From: JAEUSG01 sp964590225
GTDB lineage: Bacteria; Fibrobacterota; OXYB2-FULL-49-7; JAEUSG01
Direction of reading: 5' to 3'
NCBI GenBank assembly: GCA_964590225.1
Contig: CAZPWS010000027.1
Location: 1 to 44,037, forward strand
DNA length: 44,037 nucleotides
The notes beneath the pieces were generated by a model, which was not told the DNA's origin, did not search any database, and saw only the letters and a list, made by a program, of their open reading frames with translations. Made by a program: the position numbers and the translations under genes. Shown piece by piece: positions 17,233-25,718 of this stretch; within the stretch, counting starts at the first letter, position 1; the number at the start of each line of letters is the position of its first letter.

Positions 17233-17478
17233 CTATTTACCAAGCACTTTCTTTAAGGAGTCCCTCTCCATTTCAAGTTTCTTAAGCTCATTTCGTTTTG
17301 TATCAAGAATAGCATCAAATTCCTCCCTCTCTTTCTGGAGATCCTTGAGCCTTTTTTCCTGATCATTTATAGTTTTTCTCTGTTCTTCAAGCTGCTGAAG
17401 TTCCTGCATATTCGGTTTTTTTGCGCACCCTAACACTAAGATCATTAAAAATAACAGCAGTACGATAAATCTATTCAT
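17233..17478 (-). CDS. Small coiled-coil lipoprotein
   Basis: 81 aa. A lipoprotein signal peptide with lipobox LVLGC (Cys18) leads to a mature protein of about 63 residues that is almost entirely charged heptad-type coiled coil (QELQQLEEQRKTINDQEKR onward). The length and design resemble Lpp-like or OmpA-tether small lipoproteins, but no C-terminal Lys/Arg peptidoglycan-linking motif is certain (it ends KKVLGK). It overlaps the aspS stop by ATGA, so it is translationally coupled. Envelope location is inferred from the lipobox; the residue after Cys is Ala, which would not force inner-membrane retention. Confidence 0.75.
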   Translation of the reverse strand: MNRFIVLLLFLMILVLGCAKKPNMQELQQLEEQRKTINDQEKRLKDLQKEREEFDAILDTKRNELKKLEMERDSLKKVLGK

Positions 17479-19265
17479 GCGGGTCCTGCCTTTCTTTTTT
17501 CAACAAGACTTATACCCAGTTCGTCAAGTTGCTGAGAATTTACCTCAGAAGGAGAGTCGTCCATAAGCGATGAGGCTGAAGCTGTTTTTGGAAAGGCCAT
17601 TACATCTCTAATGGAGTCAAGGCCAAGCATAATCATCACAAGCCTGTCTAACCCAAAGGCGATGCCGCCATGAGGTGGTGCGCCAAATTTAAATGCATCA
17701 AGCAGAAAACCGAATTTTTGCTTCGCTTCGGAAGAGCTTATTTTAAGAAGCTCAAAAATTTTTGACTGAAGGCCAGACTGATGAATCCTAATGCTGCCTC
17801 CCCCTATTTCGGTGCCATTAAGAACCAAATCGTAAGCTTTTGCCCTTGCAAGATAATACTCCGGGCTGTATAGAAGCCCAATATCCTCGTCAAGGGGAGC
17901 AGTAAAAGGGTGGTGGGTGGATGACCATCTATTTTCAGTTTCACTGTATTCGAACATAGGAAAGTCGGTAACCCATGTAAAGGCAAAGCTATCCTTATTA
18001 GCAAGCTTTTCTCTCCTTGCTATATCAAGACGCAATTGCCCAAGAGCTGTATTTGCAGTTTTTCTATTTGATGCTACTATAAAAATTATATCACCGCTGG
18101 AAGCCTGCATGTGATTACTAATAGCGGAAAGCACAGTGTTACTTATAATCTTTGCTACCTGCCCTTCAAATCCCGATTCTGTAATTTTTATCCATGCAAG
18201 TCCTTTTGCACCATACTGTACTACTGTTGCAGTTAACTCATCTATTGTTTTTCTGGAATATCCTGCCCCGCCTTCCAACTTGATTGCCTTAACAACACCA
18301 CCATTTTCCAGTATGGAATCGAACACCTTGAATCCGGAACCATTTACAATATCAGACAAATCGGTGATTGTAATACCAAAGCGGAGATCGGGTTTGTCGC
18401 TCCCGTACGAGTCCATAGCCTCTTCGTATGTCATTCGTAAAATTTGCGGAATAACTATTCCTAGTGTGTTTTTGAATAACCCCCTAATAAAATTATCGAA
18501 AATCGAATAGATTTCTTCTTGATTAGCGAAGGACAATTCGCAGTCAATTTGTGTAAACTCGGGCTGACGGTCAGCGCGAAGGTCTTCATCTCTGAAACAT
18601 TTTGCAATCTGAAAATAGCGGTCGTAGCCGGCAACCATCAAGAGTTGTTTATATGTCTGCGGCGACTGAGGCAGCGCGTAAAATTTGCCGTTGTTCACTC
18701 TTGATGGAACAAGAAAATCTCTCGCCCCTTCCGGAGTGCTTTTCATAAGTATAGGAGTTTCTATTTCCGTAAAACCTTCCGCAGAGAGCAATTTTCTGGT
18801 TTCCTGCATTACTGCGCTTCGGAAAAGGATATTCTTTTGCATAAGTGGACGCCTCAAGTCAAGATAGCGCCATTTAAGCCTTGTATCTTCATTTTCACCC
18901 CCATTATCACTTACATTTATGGGTGTTGTTTCCGATTCGTTTAGTATGCGAAGTTCTTCCGCTATTATCTCTATTTCACCAGTAACCATTTTTTTGTTGG
19001 GCTCAACTCGCTTTACAACCTTTCCGCGAACTGCAATAACATACTCGCTACGCAGTTGTCCGGCTTTTGCATGCGCATCGGCAGCATGAGCCGGATCGAA
19101 GACTATCTGGGTTTTGCCTTTAATATCTCTAATATCAATAAAGATTAGCTGCCCGAGATCACGCCTTCTGTCAACCCATCCTTTGAGTGTAACTTCCTTG
19201 CCGCACGATGAAGCATTGAGCGTACCACAATAGTCTGTTCTTGCAAATTCAAAATCAAGATCCAC
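17475..19265 (-). CDS. aspS: Aspartyl-tRNA synthetase
   Basis: 596 aa, normal length for bacterial-type AspRS. N-terminal OB-fold anticodon-binding domain (GWVDRRRDLGQLIFIDIRD), class II motif 2 region (FRDEDLRADRQPEFTQID), an inserted GAD domain (about residues 285-425) and motif 3 (GIAFGLDRLVM). The enzyme charges tRNA-Asp in the cytoplasm. The Leu in RRRDLG matches E. coli-type discriminating enzymes rather than the RRRDHGG of non-discriminating ones. It starts 16 bp after the MlaD-like gene and is coupled by ATGA to the lipoprotein gene that follows. Confidence 0.97.
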   Translation of the reverse strand: MDLDFEFARTDYCGTLNASSCGKEVTLKGWVDRRRDLGQLIFIDIRDIKGKTQIVFDPAHAADAHAKAGQLRSEYVIAVRGKVVKRVEPNKKMVTGEIEIIAEELRILNESETTPINVSDNGGENEDTRLKWRYLDLRRPLMQKNILFRSAVMQETRKLLSAEGFTEIETPILMKSTPEGARDFLVPSRVNNGKFYALPQSPQTYKQLLMVAGYDRYFQIAKCFRDEDLRADRQPEFTQIDCELSFANQEEIYSIFDNFIRGLFKNTLGIVIPQILRMTYEEAMDSYGSDKPDLRFGITITDLSDIVNGSGFKVFDSILENGGVVKAIKLEGGAGYSRKTIDELTATVVQYGAKGLAWIKITESGFEGQVAKIISNTVLSAISNHMQASSGDIIFIVASNRKTANTALGQLRLDIARREKLANKDSFAFTWVTDFPMFEYSETENRWSSTHHPFTAPLDEDIGLLYSPEYYLARAKAYDLVLNGTEIGGGSIRIHQSGLQSKIFELLKISSSEAKQKFGFLLDAFKFGAPPHGGIAFGLDRLVMIMLGLDSIRDVMAFPKTASASSLMDDSPSEVNSQQLDELGISLVEKRKAGPA

Positions 19266-19281
19266 AAAAAACCCCTTATCG

Positions 19282-20178
19282 CTAAAATATATCTATATCA
19301 AGACCGATTCCCTCTTCACTTGCCAATTCTATAAGAGAGCGCAGTCTCTTTATGCTTTTCTCTATGGCTTCATATTCACCGCCTTGGCTTGTCATCAGAC
19401 GGACGAGACGGTTGTCATTATCTTCAAGCTTCGTAAGCAGCGCTTCCAAATCGTTTATAATAGGTTCAAAATTGTCGATAATTGTAGCCGCTTGCCGCGA
19501 TAAGTTTCCGGAAGCGTCCAGAAATGCCTCCGCTTGTGGCTTTACAGCAGTTGAAATATCTTTTACACTTCGCGTAAGCTCCTCTCCCTTTAAAACAAGC
19601 CTCTTTACAACCGCTTCATTTTCAACAAGAAGCCGGTCAGCCTTTAAGGAAAGCCCATCCATCTCCTTGAGAACAGACTTAATCTGCGTTGTAAAAAGTG
19701 TGTCATTAGAGGGGTCAACTTGTGAGTAGTATGATACAAGATCTCTTAATTCCTTAACAAGATCACCAAGAAGCTCTGCGCCACTTATTCCCTCTGCTAT
19801 TCCAGGCACAAATGTGATAAAAAGCGGGGAATCGACTTCAACAATCTCTCTCGAATGGCCGGGAAATAGCGAAAGCTCCCTATCGCCTGTAAGACTGACA
19901 TCTTTGTTAAGAAGGCGATAGTCGCTACGAATTATGGTTTCTTTATGCAGTTTTACCGTTATTCTGGCTAATCCTTTATCGCGGCCTATTGTAGCTACAT
20001 AGCCCACAGTAATTCCGTTAATCTTTATGGGGTTTTCTATTTTAAGATTTCCAATATCAGCTGCATAAGCAGTACGGATAACATATTTATTTTTTTCGAT
20101 AATATGCGATAACACCACAAACAGAAAAAAAGAAGAGACAAAAAAAAGTGTAATGTAACCTATAAGACGGTGAGACAT
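19282..20178 (-). CDS. MCE/MlaD family protein
   Basis: 298 aa. An N-terminal membrane anchor (about residues 7-25) is followed by one MCE domain (about 35-120: YAADIGNLKIENPIKINGIT), then a long helical region to the C-terminus. MlaD-type proteins form periplasmic hexamers that shuttle lipids between inner and outer membranes with the MlaE permease and MlaF ATPase. Neither partner is in the window, so it must work with distant genes or independently. It begins 6 bp after the TlpA-like gene and lies within the rho-aspS run. Confidence 0.85.
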   Translation of the reverse strand: MSHRLIGYITLFFVSSFFLFVVLSHIIEKNKYVIRTAYAADIGNLKIENPIKINGITVGYVATIGRDKGLARITVKLHKETIIRSDYRLLNKDVSLTGDRELSLFPGHSREIVEVDSPLFITFVPGIAEGISGAELLGDLVKELRDLVSYYSQVDPSNDTLFTTQIKSVLKEMDGLSLKADRLLVENEAVVKRLVLKGEELTRSVKDISTAVKPQAEAFLDASGNLSRQAATIIDNFEPIINDLEALLTKLEDNDNRLVRLMTSQGGEYEAIEKSIKRLRSLIELASEEGIGLDIDIF

Positions 20179-20184
20179 AGCAAA

Positions 20185-20907
20185 CTATTCCTTAAATCCC
20201 CACTTAGTTTTCATGTGAACTGTTATTTCAGCTTTTATTTCGTCGATTTCGAGCGATGTAACGCCCGTTTCCTCTGCTATTTCATTAACCGGTTTGCCCG
20301 ACAGTAACATTGACATAACGGTATATTTTGCATGCATTGTAAGTGGAATTATCTCGTTCTTTACAGCATTCCTGATTTTTGCAACTTCATTTTTTAATAG
20401 TGAAACAATGTTGCCGTCGTCTGGTAAACCATCAAGATTCTGATAGCACAAGGCACCTTCCTTATTCAGGATAAAAAGGGAAGGGAGTTTTTGTACCCCA
20501 TATTTCTTCATTACACTACCATATCTATCCAGCAGGAATTCCTGTTTTATGCCGGTACTGCTGATAAATGGCATTAAGTCGGTTTTACCGATTGTATCGA
20601 CGCTTATGTAAAAGATTTTAACATCATCATCTTTTTCTTTCGCGTACGCTTCAATAAAAGGGATTTCCTTGCGGCACGGAACACAGTAACTCGCCATAAA
20701 GCTTATTATTACTATGTGTTGTTTGCTGTTTTTCCAGCTCTGCCGCAAGGGGCCGCAGTAATCGCGTAAGCTAACTCGCTTATCATCGATATTTGGAAGC
20801 ATGAAAGTGGGAGTTATTTCTCCATCTTTAAGTACGGGGATAACTTTATCGGCATTTATTACTCCAAAAAAAATAGCCAATGTTAATCCAATCAACCTCT
20901 TTACCAT
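20185..20907 (-). CDS. TlpA-like thioredoxin-fold protein with C-terminal helical HTH-like extension
   Basis: 240 aa. Signal peptide (MVKRLIGLTLAIFFGVINA) followed by a TlpA/ResA-type thioredoxin fold: PTFMLPNIDDKRVSLRDY, catalytic CVPC in MASYCVPCRKEIPF, cis-Pro in VQKLPSLFIL. It should act outside the cytoplasm in thiol reduction. Beyond the fold, about 60 residues (from IRNAVKNEI) form helices including GKPVNEIAEETGVTSLEIDE, which reads like a helix-turn-helix, unexpected for a periplasmic protein. It overlaps the 3' end of proC by 7 bp. Confidence 0.8.
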   Translation of the reverse strand: MVKRLIGLTLAIFFGVINADKVIPVLKDGEITPTFMLPNIDDKRVSLRDYCGPLRQSWKNSKQHIVIISFMASYCVPCRKEIPFIEAYAKEKDDDVKIFYISVDTIGKTDLMPFISSTGIKQEFLLDRYGSVMKKYGVQKLPSLFILNKEGALCYQNLDGLPDDGNIVSLLKNEVAKIRNAVKNEIIPLTMHAKYTVMSMLLSGKPVNEIAEETGVTSLEIDEIKAEITVHMKTKWGFKE

Positions 20908-21713
20908 AAAGATCCGCCTCTCCTATCTCTGTTGCCAAGCGCAACAGATTTACCTATGCCTTTTGAAACAGCCCTCCCTATAATTTCAGTAAATTGGGCT
21001 CTTTCAAGCTCCGATATTATTGTCTCGGTCACGCCTCCTGGTGAGGTTACTTTGCGGCGCAACTCTTCCGGTCCATCAGTAGAATTGACAAGCAGCTTTG
21101 CCGAGCCTTGTATAGTTTGATATACAATTGTTCTCGCAGTTTCCGCATCAAAACCATTCTCTAAAGCAGCCCTAAGTAACGACTCCACAAAGTAAAAAAG
21201 ATATGCAGGGCCGGACCCTGAAATAGCAGTGACCGCATCCATCATTTTTTCAGGGACAACAATAACCTTTCCTATTGCCGAGAAAAGCTTTTCTGCTACA
21301 CTGATAGCTTCAGGCTGGTCACCCGAAAGAGCTGTTAATCCCTCTCCTACGAGTGCAGGAGTATTGGGCATTGCTCTTACAACACTTACTGAAGCGCGTA
21401 TTCTTTCTTTTATTAAGGCACTTTTTATTCCTGCCATAATCGATACTATAAGCTGATTATCTGTAAATAAATTAGCAATGTCGCCCATAAGTTTCGGAAA
21501 ACTTTGTGGCTTTACAGATAAAAGTACTGTTGAAGCTTCACGCAATGCGCTATCGATTGAAAGAACCGCCTCACCTCCACTTATAGCCGCGAGTTTTAGC
21601 GCCTTCGCTGTCTCAATGTCATAAAGAAGAAGCCTATTAATTGTCCCCTTTTTTTGTCCAAGAACAACGGCATTGCCCATATTTCCGCAGCCGATAATAA
21701 GAAGCGTATCCAT
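20901..21713 (-). CDS. proC: Pyrroline-5-carboxylate reductase
   Basis: 270 aa. N-terminal NADP-binding GCGNMGNAV, central LVRAMPNTPALVGEG-like signature (VVRAMPNTPALVGEGLTAL), and C-terminal dimerisation domain with AISGSGPAYLFYFVE and TSPGGVTETII. It catalyses the last step of proline synthesis, NAD(P)H reduction of 1-pyrroline-5-carboxylate. Full length. Its ATG lies one base beyond the rho stop, so it is cotranscribed with rho. Confidence 0.95.
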   Translation of the reverse strand: MDTLLIIGCGNMGNAVVLGQKKGTINRLLLYDIETAKALKLAAISGGEAVLSIDSALREASTVLLSVKPQSFPKLMGDIANLFTDNQLIVSIMAGIKSALIKERIRASVSVVRAMPNTPALVGEGLTALSGDQPEAISVAEKLFSAIGKVIVVPEKMMDAVTAISGSGPAYLFYFVESLLRAALENGFDAETARTIVYQTIQGSAKLLVNSTDGPEELRRKVTSPGGVTETIISELERAQFTEIIGRAVSKGIGKSVALGNRDRRGGSLW

Positions 21714-21714
21714 T

Positions 21715-23277
21715 TTATTTATTCATCGAAGCAAGAAATTCTTTATTGTCCTTCGTGGAACCAAGCCTATCGATAAGAAACTCCATGGCTTCAAGCGGCG
21801 TTAAATCCTGCATATACTTTCTTAATATGAATACCCTGTTTGCTTCATCGGGAGCAAGCAGTCGTTCTTCTTTTCGTGTTCCACTCTTATTAATATCGAT
21901 TGCCGGATATACGCGGCGATTGCTTATTGTTCTGTCAAGAACAAGCTCCATATTTCCAGTGCCTTTGAATTCTTCGAATATCACTTCGTCCATTCTAGAA
22001 CCGGTTTCTATAAGAGCTGTTCCAATAATGGTAAGGCTGCCGCCATTCTGGATATTTCGTGCTGCCCCAAAAAATCTTTTGGGTTTTTGTAGCGCTGTCG
22101 AATCGACACCGCCGGAGAGAATTTTGCCAGAATGGGGAACCACATTATTATACGCCCTTGCAAGCCTTGTGATTGAATCAAGCAGGATTACAACATGGTT
22201 TTTGTGCTCAACAAGCCTTTTTGCTCTCTCAATTACCATTTCGGCAATTTGAGTATGCCTTTCGGGCGGCTCGTCAAAGGTAGAAGCGATCACTTCCGCT
22301 TTTACCTGAGTTCTAAACTCTGTTACCTCTTCAGGCCGTTCATCTATCAATAGTACCATAAGTTTTACTTCCGGATTGTTTCTTGTGATTCCGTTTGCAA
22401 TATTTTGAAGCAAAACCGTTTTACCAACGCGAGGAGGGGCAACTATCAAGCCTCTCTGCCCTTTACCAATCGGAGTAAGAAGCTGCATAATTCTTGTTGA
22501 CAATTCTTTCTGGTTGTGTTCTAAATGAAACCTTTCATTAGGAAACAGAGGTGTTAACGCATCGAAAGAGATTTTCTTTTTGCACTCATCAGGATGCTCG
22601 TAGTTTATGTGTTCTACCCTTAAAAGGGCAAAATACCTTTCGGGCTCCTTTGGATGGCGGATTTGTCCGGCCACGGTATCGCCGGTACGAAGGTTAAATC
22701 GTTTAATCTGTGATGGCGAGACATAAATATCGTCGGAACCTGAGAGATAATCGTTTTCGGGAGAACGCAAAAACCCATAGCCATCGGGCATAATTTCCAA
22801 AACGCCTTCCGCTCTTATATACCCATCTCGCTTCGATTGTGCTTCGAGAATTTTATAAAGAAGGGTCTGTTTTCGCATCGAGCGACCATCTTGTATGTCA
22901 AGTCCCATTGCAAGCTCAAATAGCTCTTCCATGGTCTTCGCCTTTAGGTCGGTTAGGTTCAGGTAACTTCTCTGGCCACCGTTTTCAGTTTGTCCTTCCG
23001 ATGCTTCACCATTACCATTCCCATTCTGAACCAACGGTCCGCCAACCTCTTTTTCTTTCTCCTGTACGGGGGAATTGCTGCTAGGTGCAACGGCATCGTC
23101 TGTATTCTTTTGCTGTGGAGCCGGCTCATCAACAACTACAGGTGAGCTTGTAGAGGGCGTTGCCACTTCAGCTACCATAACTGTCTGATTTTCTGGAGAG
23201 TCTCCAGCTTGCTCCTCAACTACTGTAGAAGCGGTCTCTTTTTTAACGCTTGCTCTAATGCGTCTTACATAAGCCAT
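21715..23277 (-). CDS. rho: Transcription termination factor Rho with low-complexity N-terminal insertion
   Basis: 520 aa, about 100 longer than E. coli Rho. Residues about 14-102 are an acidic Q/P/S/N/E-rich low-complexity segment, as in other FCB and high-GC Rho proteins. Then comes the helical N-terminal domain, the cold-shock RNA-binding domain with GYGFLRSPENDYL (about 166-178), and the hexameric ATPase with Walker A APPRVGKTV (280-288), LLIDERPEEVTEF, and the R-loop/Q-loop region GVDSTALQKPKRFFGAARN. It terminates untranslated transcripts. A strong promoter lies about 100-130 bp upstream and AAGGA is 8 bases before the ATG. First gene of a long minus-strand run. Confidence 0.97.
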   Translation of the reverse strand: MAYVRRIRASVKKETASTVVEEQAGDSPENQTVMVAEVATPSTSSPVVVDEPAPQQKNTDDAVAPSSNSPVQEKEKEVGGPLVQNGNGNGEASEGQTENGGQRSYLNLTDLKAKTMEELFELAMGLDIQDGRSMRKQTLLYKILEAQSKRDGYIRAEGVLEIMPDGYGFLRSPENDYLSGSDDIYVSPSQIKRFNLRTGDTVAGQIRHPKEPERYFALLRVEHINYEHPDECKKKISFDALTPLFPNERFHLEHNQKELSTRIMQLLTPIGKGQRGLIVAPPRVGKTVLLQNIANGITRNNPEVKLMVLLIDERPEEVTEFRTQVKAEVIASTFDEPPERHTQIAEMVIERAKRLVEHKNHVVILLDSITRLARAYNNVVPHSGKILSGGVDSTALQKPKRFFGAARNIQNGGSLTIIGTALIETGSRMDEVIFEEFKGTGNMELVLDRTISNRRVYPAIDINKSGTRKEERLLAPDEANRVFILRKYMQDLTPLEAMEFLIDRLGSTKDNKEFLASMNK

Positions 23278-23375
23278 GAATTTCGTCCTTTTGTTTCGTT
23301 ACTATTGATTTACAGGGGTTTTCGCGGTTAATGAACTACCTTAAAGACAGCAACTGCCCTTATTCGATGAATGAA

Positions 23376-23405
23376 ATTATAATTACAAGAAGGGCTGAGA
23401 GTCAA
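23376..23405 (-). promoter_or_regulatory. sigma70 promoter of the rho operon
   Basis: On the minus strand TTGACT (23400-23405), an 18-bp spacer and a perfect TATAAT (23376-23381). The predicted transcript starts near 23369, giving an untranslated leader of about 90 nt before the rho ATG. The leader is long enough for Rho autoregulation, known in E. coli, but I see no strong structure in it. Confidence 0.75.
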
Positions 23406-23469
23406 CAAGATTTTGTTTTCTCTAATAGCTTTTTGCAGCCACAAGACTAAATCGGCTAAGGCCGAAATA

Positions 23470-23528
23470 AGACTCTGTAATCGTCAAAGATATCCGCAAA
23501 AAGCGTATATCTTTTCGATACAGAGTCT
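23470..23528 (-). terminator. Long hairpin at the end of the nqr/160-aa operon
   Basis: Outer arms AGACTCTGTA (23470-23479) and TACAGAGTCT (23519-23528) are perfectly complementary. Inside, AAAGATATCCGC and GCGTATATCTTT pair with one mismatch and an AAAAA loop, giving a stem of about 25 bp. It overlaps the stop codon of the 160-aa gene and lies 65 bp upstream of the rho promoter. No U-run follows on the minus strand, so it may be a 3' stabilising or Rho-assisted terminator structure. Confidence 0.55.
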
Positions 23529-24009
23529 AATAGGAATGGGTTTGATTTTGAATAAGTTGGGATAAAAGGTCAGCAGCCATTCGTGGATTTATTCTGTATG
23601 GCGCACCCGACCCTTGGAAAAACCCATATTTTTTTATAAGAAAAATCGACAATGGGGTTATTCGTATTTTTTCGTTTGTTGCCTCTCTGCAAAGAACCAC
23701 CTCTCCCTTTTCGAATGTGCCGTCTCCCACAAACGGAGATGGTATTTTGCCGCGAGATTCGTAATGGGTTGCAATAAGCCCATGCGCTATTTCAGTTCCA
23801 ACACCCGCATAACTTTTAGCTTTATCAAAAACAAGTTCCAGCATTTCAGCAAGACGCTCCTTTGAGAGATTTATTTGTTCGAGAGTTGACAGGTCGTCTG
23901 CTATTATTTCGTTGACTGTTCTTTTATCGCTGCCTAAAAAGCCGTCACCGGAAAACTTAGAAGGAAGCATTCTATTGAGTTGATTTTTTTCTTCTGGTGA
24001 CTGTTTCAT
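23527..24009 (-). CDS. Hypothetical 160-aa protein downstream of nqrF
   Basis: 160 aa, soluble, no signal peptide; family not recognised. The N-terminal half is helical (INLSKERLAEMLELVFDKAK), followed by a Gly-rich GTEIAHGLIATHYESRGKI and a strand-rich C-terminal half with basic patches. There are no obvious catalytic motifs and one cysteine (VVLCREATNE). It begins 18 bp after nqrF, so it is cotranscribed with the Na+-NQR genes and could be an assembly or regulatory factor, but nothing in the sequence proves that. It ends in a long hairpin. Confidence 0.65.
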   Translation of the reverse strand: MKQSPEEKNQLNRMLPSKFSGDGFLGSDKRTVNEIIADDLSTLEQINLSKERLAEMLELVFDKAKSYAGVGTEIAHGLIATHYESRGKIPSPFVGDGTFEKGEVVLCREATNEKIRITPLSIFLIKKYGFFQGSGAPYRINPRMAADLLSQLIQNQTHSY

Positions 24010-24027
24010 TAGTGCCTCACAATTAAA

Positions 24028-25128
24028 TTAAGCAAATTTGTCGTAAAAAATGCTCTCTTTATTTACGCCACAGGCTGTTAGAGTTTTTATGCTGGCATCT
24101 ATCATGCCTGGCGAACCACATAGATATGCTTCAAATCCCGACATGTCCGCAATAATCCGTTTGGCAACATCGGTCACAAGCCCTCTCTCTCCATTCCAAG
24201 ATGAATCTGCCGGTTCTGCCGATAAGCATGGGTGAAAAGAAAAATTAGGTAGTGCTTTTGTAAACTCTTCCATCTCCTTGAGATAAAAGAGGTCTCGCTG
24301 TGTAGTTGCACCAAAAAAATAATGGACCTTCCGATAGTCTCCTTTTTCTTGCATCGATTTCAGCATTGCCATGAATGGTGCCATTCCACTGCCACCAGCA
24401 ATAAAAATTGCCGGAGCGAGAGTGTCGGAAAGGTGAAACTCTCCATATGGACCTGCCACAAAAAGCTCCTCTCCCTCCTTAAGATAGTCCATTACCCAAG
24501 TTGTACAGATACCATCGGGTACTCTTCTTATGACAACCTCAAGATGTGAATAGTCGGATGGAGATGATGAAATGGAATAGGCACGAACAACCTTTTCTCT
24601 GTTCTTGTACTCTTTCGATTCAAGCTGAACATACTGACCTGCTACGAAATTCATTTCCAGAGGGTCAAGAAACGCCATTCTAAGTTCAACGATATCATGA
24701 GTTAGCGCTCTTTTACTTACAAGTTTACATTTGTGCCTTTTGATTGAAAAAAGTTCCTTTGGAATGTCTATTGAAACTGGTCCGCGTACCTTAATCTGGC
24801 AGGCAAGACGAATGTTTTTATTTCTTTCTTCAGTAGAAAGATAGGGCTCTTCAACAGGACTAATGCTACCACCGCCACTACTGACTTTTACTTTACAATA
24901 GGCACATGATCCTCTGCCGCCGCATGCAGAAGGAATATAGATACCGTTTTCAAGTAGCGCCGAAAGAAGGGAGCCTCCTCCTTTTACTGTAAGAGATTTT
25001 TCGCCATTGTTTATTGATATTTGGCATTGACCATAGTTCAGAAGTTTTTTTTCTGCAAAAACCAGTAAAAGCGCGAAAAAAAGGCCAAGCAGCGAAAGAA
25101 AAATAATTGCTGTTGCTATTTCGGCCAT
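24028..25128 (-). CDS. nqrF: Na+-NQR subunit F (NADH dehydrogenase subunit)
   Basis: 366 aa, somewhat shorter than the roughly 400-408 of Vibrio NqrF. Transmembrane helix about residues 5-23. A 2Fe-2S ferredoxin domain has Cys69, Cys75, Cys78 (CGGRGSCAYC) and Cys110. The ferredoxin-reductase module has RAYSISSSPSDY for FAD and FIAGGSGMAPFMAML for NADH, ending with the conserved aromatic 'FYDKFA'. It takes electrons from NADH into the complex at the inner membrane. It follows nqrE by 2 bp. The NADH-binding half marks the cluster as NQR rather than Rnf. Confidence 0.92.
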   Translation of the reverse strand: MAEIATAIIFLSLLGLFFALLLVFAEKKLLNYGQCQISINNGEKSLTVKGGGSLLSALLENGIYIPSACGGRGSCAYCKVKVSSGGGSISPVEEPYLSTEERNKNIRLACQIKVRGPVSIDIPKELFSIKRHKCKLVSKRALTHDIVELRMAFLDPLEMNFVAGQYVQLESKEYKNREKVVRAYSISSSPSDYSHLEVVIRRVPDGICTTWVMDYLKEGEELFVAGPYGEFHLSDTLAPAIFIAGGSGMAPFMAMLKSMQEKGDYRKVHYFFGATTQRDLFYLKEMEEFTKALPNFSFHPCLSAEPADSSWNGERGLVTDVAKRIIADMSGFEAYLCGSPGMIDASIKTLTACGVNKESIFYDKFA

Positions 25129-25130
25129 AA

Positions 25131-25718
25131 TTATCTGATCATCCCCGAGAAACCGACAAATGCAAGTGCCATAATTCCAATAATAATTAAAGTGATACCG
25201 CTGCCCTCAAGACCGGCAGGCACAGCTTTTTCGTTAATTCTTTCACGGATGGCGCTAATTAACATTATAGCAATCATCCAGCCAAGCCCGCCGCCAAAGC
25301 CAAAGGTGATTACTTCCAGAAAACCATAAGGCTTATTTAACATAAAGAGCGAAATACCAAGTATTGCGCAATTAACAGTAATAAGGGGCAAAAAAATTCC
25401 AAGCGTTCCATGAAGTGTTGGCGAGAAGCGCTCCATAACCATCTCGATAAACTGGACGGTCGCTGCAATTACAATTATAAAGGTTATTAATGAGAGATAT
25501 TCCAGGTTTAGTGGAACGAGAAAAATTGTGTAAACAAGATAGTTCAGGCCAGCTGTGACTGTTGTAACAAAAGAGACCGCTGCGCCAAGCCCAATTGCCG
25601 TCTCGCTCTTTTTTGAAAGGCCAATACACGAACACATACCTAAAAAACGGGAGAGGAGCATATTGTCTGTAAATGCAGCTGAAAGAAAGATTAATAGAAA
25701 AGAGATCATTTGCCCCAT
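25131..25718 (-). CDS. nqrE: Na+-NQR subunit E
   Basis: 195 aa, six transmembrane helices. NqrE/RnfA signatures: DNMLLSRFLGMCSCIGLSKK near the N-terminus with the Cys in LGMCS, GIFLPLITVNCAILG in the middle with the second conserved Cys, and the NqrE-specific C-terminus GWMIAIMLISAIRERI. NqrE and NqrD form an inverted pair in the inner membrane that holds an iron centre between conserved cysteines. It overlaps nqrD by 13 bp. Confidence 0.93.
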   Translation of the reverse strand: MGQMISFLLIFLSAAFTDNMLLSRFLGMCSCIGLSKKSETAIGLGAAVSFVTTVTAGLNYLVYTIFLVPLNLEYLSLITFIIVIAATVQFIEMVMERFSPTLHGTLGIFLPLITVNCAILGISLFMLNKPYGFLEVITFGFGGGLGWMIAIMLISAIRERINEKAVPAGLEGSGITLIIIGIMALAFVGFSGMIR

